Below are positions 58,831 to 59,470 of a DNA stretch of 59,470 nucleotides, piece after piece (positions within the stretch are counted from its first letter, which is position 1; every line of letters starts with the position of its first letter). Source of the DNA: a virus; the IMG/VR virus record IMGVR_UViG_3300006789_000025, positions 1-59,470 of that record; one strand, given 5' to 3'. Below the pieces are notes generated by a model. That model made no database searches. It saw only the letters and a program-made list of their open reading frames with translations, and was not told where the DNA came from. A program made the position numbers and the translations under genes.

Positions 58831-59121
58831 CTAATATTTTCCTTGTCGCTTTTTAGGAGAGGAAGCCGTGGACTTTCCGGGGCCGCCCCATAATTTTTTG
58901 CATGCCCAATATCGAGCAGTCATTTTGTCTTTTGCTGTTGCGCATTTATGGCGAGCACGAAATGATTTGCGTGCAGCAGAAGAATAGTTGTGGCCGTAAC
59001 CCTTAGCACCAAAGTGAATCAACTTCTCTTTGCCGTTAGCACAAGCCTTAACCATTTTCTTCTTGCCTGCCCTGTCACTTCTAGTGACAACGTTGCATTT
59101 CATTTTAGATTTAGTAGCCAT
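58831..59121 (-). CDS. Small basic Cys-containing protein
   Basis: A 96-aa protein starting MATKSKMKCNVVTRSDRAGK, with KEKLIHFGAKGYGHNYSSAA and RHKCATAKDKMTARYWACKK. Five Cys and many Lys/Arg. I recall this family in marine phages, function unknown. Its start coincides with the stop of the next gene upstream (shared base), so the group is cotranslated. Confidence 0.65.
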   Translation of the reverse strand: MATKSKMKCNVVTRSDRAGKKKMVKACANGKEKLIHFGAKGYGHNYSSAARKSFRARHKCATAKDKMTARYWACKKLWGGPGKSTASSPKKRQGKY

Positions 59122-59360
59122 TATCCTTTTACTTTTCCTGCAGACGTATTAGAAACAAACTGCCGCCTGCTTCCTCCTCGACGCTTTTTCTTTTTAGCTG
59201 TAGCTGCACGCTCTGCCTGACTCATGCTCTTAGCTTTTGCTAAAGGTAAACAACGGTCAGGGTTTTTCTTGTTCTTACTTGTACCGCACTCTCCCTTGAT
59301 GGAACCGTCAGTACCAATACGAACCCACTTCTCGTCTCGCCATTTCTTTAGCTCTCCCAT
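59121..59360 (-). CDS. Small basic hypothetical protein
   Basis: A 79-aa protein starting MGELKKWRDEKWVRIGTDGS with GECGTSKNKKNPDRCLPLAK and a very basic middle (AATAKKKKRRGGSRRQ). A frame using TTG at 59363 exists, but the ATG at 59360 follows directly. This pattern is common in marine phages as I recall; function unknown. Overlaps its neighbours by one base on each side. Confidence 0.65.
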   Translation of the reverse strand: MGELKKWRDEKWVRIGTDGSIKGECGTSKNKKNPDRCLPLAKAKSMSQAERAATAKKKKRRGGSRRQFVSNTSAGKVKG

Positions 59361-59470
59361 CAATAAGAGGATTTCATCTTTTTTTCCATTCCGTAATTAG
59401 GATTGTTCTTCATAGAACCACCCATCGTTTTAGCAAACTCAGAAGCCTGAGCTTTACCAACCGCGTTATA
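59360..59470 (-). CDS. Small protein, C-terminal part (runs off right edge)
   Basis: 36 visible residues end the gene: NAVGKAQASEFAKTMGGSMK followed by NNPNYGMEKKMKSSY and TGA. The TGA shares its last base with the next ATG. The N-terminus lies outside the window. If the ends are adjacent in a circle, this could be the continuation of the fragment at 1-83, but the frame is off by one base. Confidence 0.6.
   Translation of the reverse strand, partial: YNAVGKAQASEFAKTMGGSMKNNPNYGMEKKMKSSY

Overview
The window looks like a nearly complete genome of a short-tailed (podovirus-type) phage that infects a Bacteroidetes bacterium, most likely marine. The host inference rests on three things: promoters of the Bacteroidetes type (TTG, about 20 nt, TAnnTTTG), no Shine-Dalgarno sequences in front of the genes, and a BT4734/VirE-type primase. 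The virion genes (TerL, an 810-aa portal, a 476-aa capsid protein, two connector-like proteins, a 1551-aa tail protein and large internal proteins) follow the order I associate with crAss-like and Cellulophaga podoviruses; that kinship is from memory and was not searched. There is no tape-measure or sheath gene, no DNA polymerase and no tRNA.

Layout. Positions 1-4104 are almost all on the minus strand: small basic proteins, groES, groEL, a secreted pappalysin-type metalloprotease with a dockerin-like tail, and one small gene. One winged-helix gene lies on the plus strand there. Positions 4.1-4.6 kb are a hairpin-rich non-coding region with divergent promoters. From 4.6 to 18.73 kb everything is on the plus strand. 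First come accessory genes driven by near-identical promoters, then single-strand annealing protein and exonuclease, primase-helicase, SF2 helicase, nucleases and two DnaA domain IV-like proteins. A strong terminator at 18.81 kb separates this arm from the converging minus-strand virion arm (18.84-59.47 kb): a 3571-aa giant protein, internal virion proteins, tail, connectors, capsid, scaffold, portal, terminase, lysis genes and fibres, ending in small basic proteins like those at the left edge. Both edges cut minus-strand genes, so the window may be a linearised circular map with two transcription arms.

The most unusual part is 4.5-9.3 kb. Two complete hammerhead ribozymes, one type I (5296-5345) and one type III (6372-6422), flank a single gene whose product carries the motifs of a carboxylate-amine ligase (amidoligase). 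If both cleave, the gene is cut out as a discrete RNA of about 1.04 kb with the end chemistry needed for ligation into a circle. About 2 kb downstream is a fusion of a class II glutamine amidotransferase, a gamma-glutamyl cyclotransferase and a zinc ribbon, the enzymes that accompany amidoligases in predicted peptide-modification systems. Many early genes have a CU-repeat directly before AUG, and a G-rich hairpin repeat of about 20 bp recurs at gene borders, next to both ribozymes and as terminators in the late arm.

All domain calls are from reading the sequence; no database search or folding program was run.
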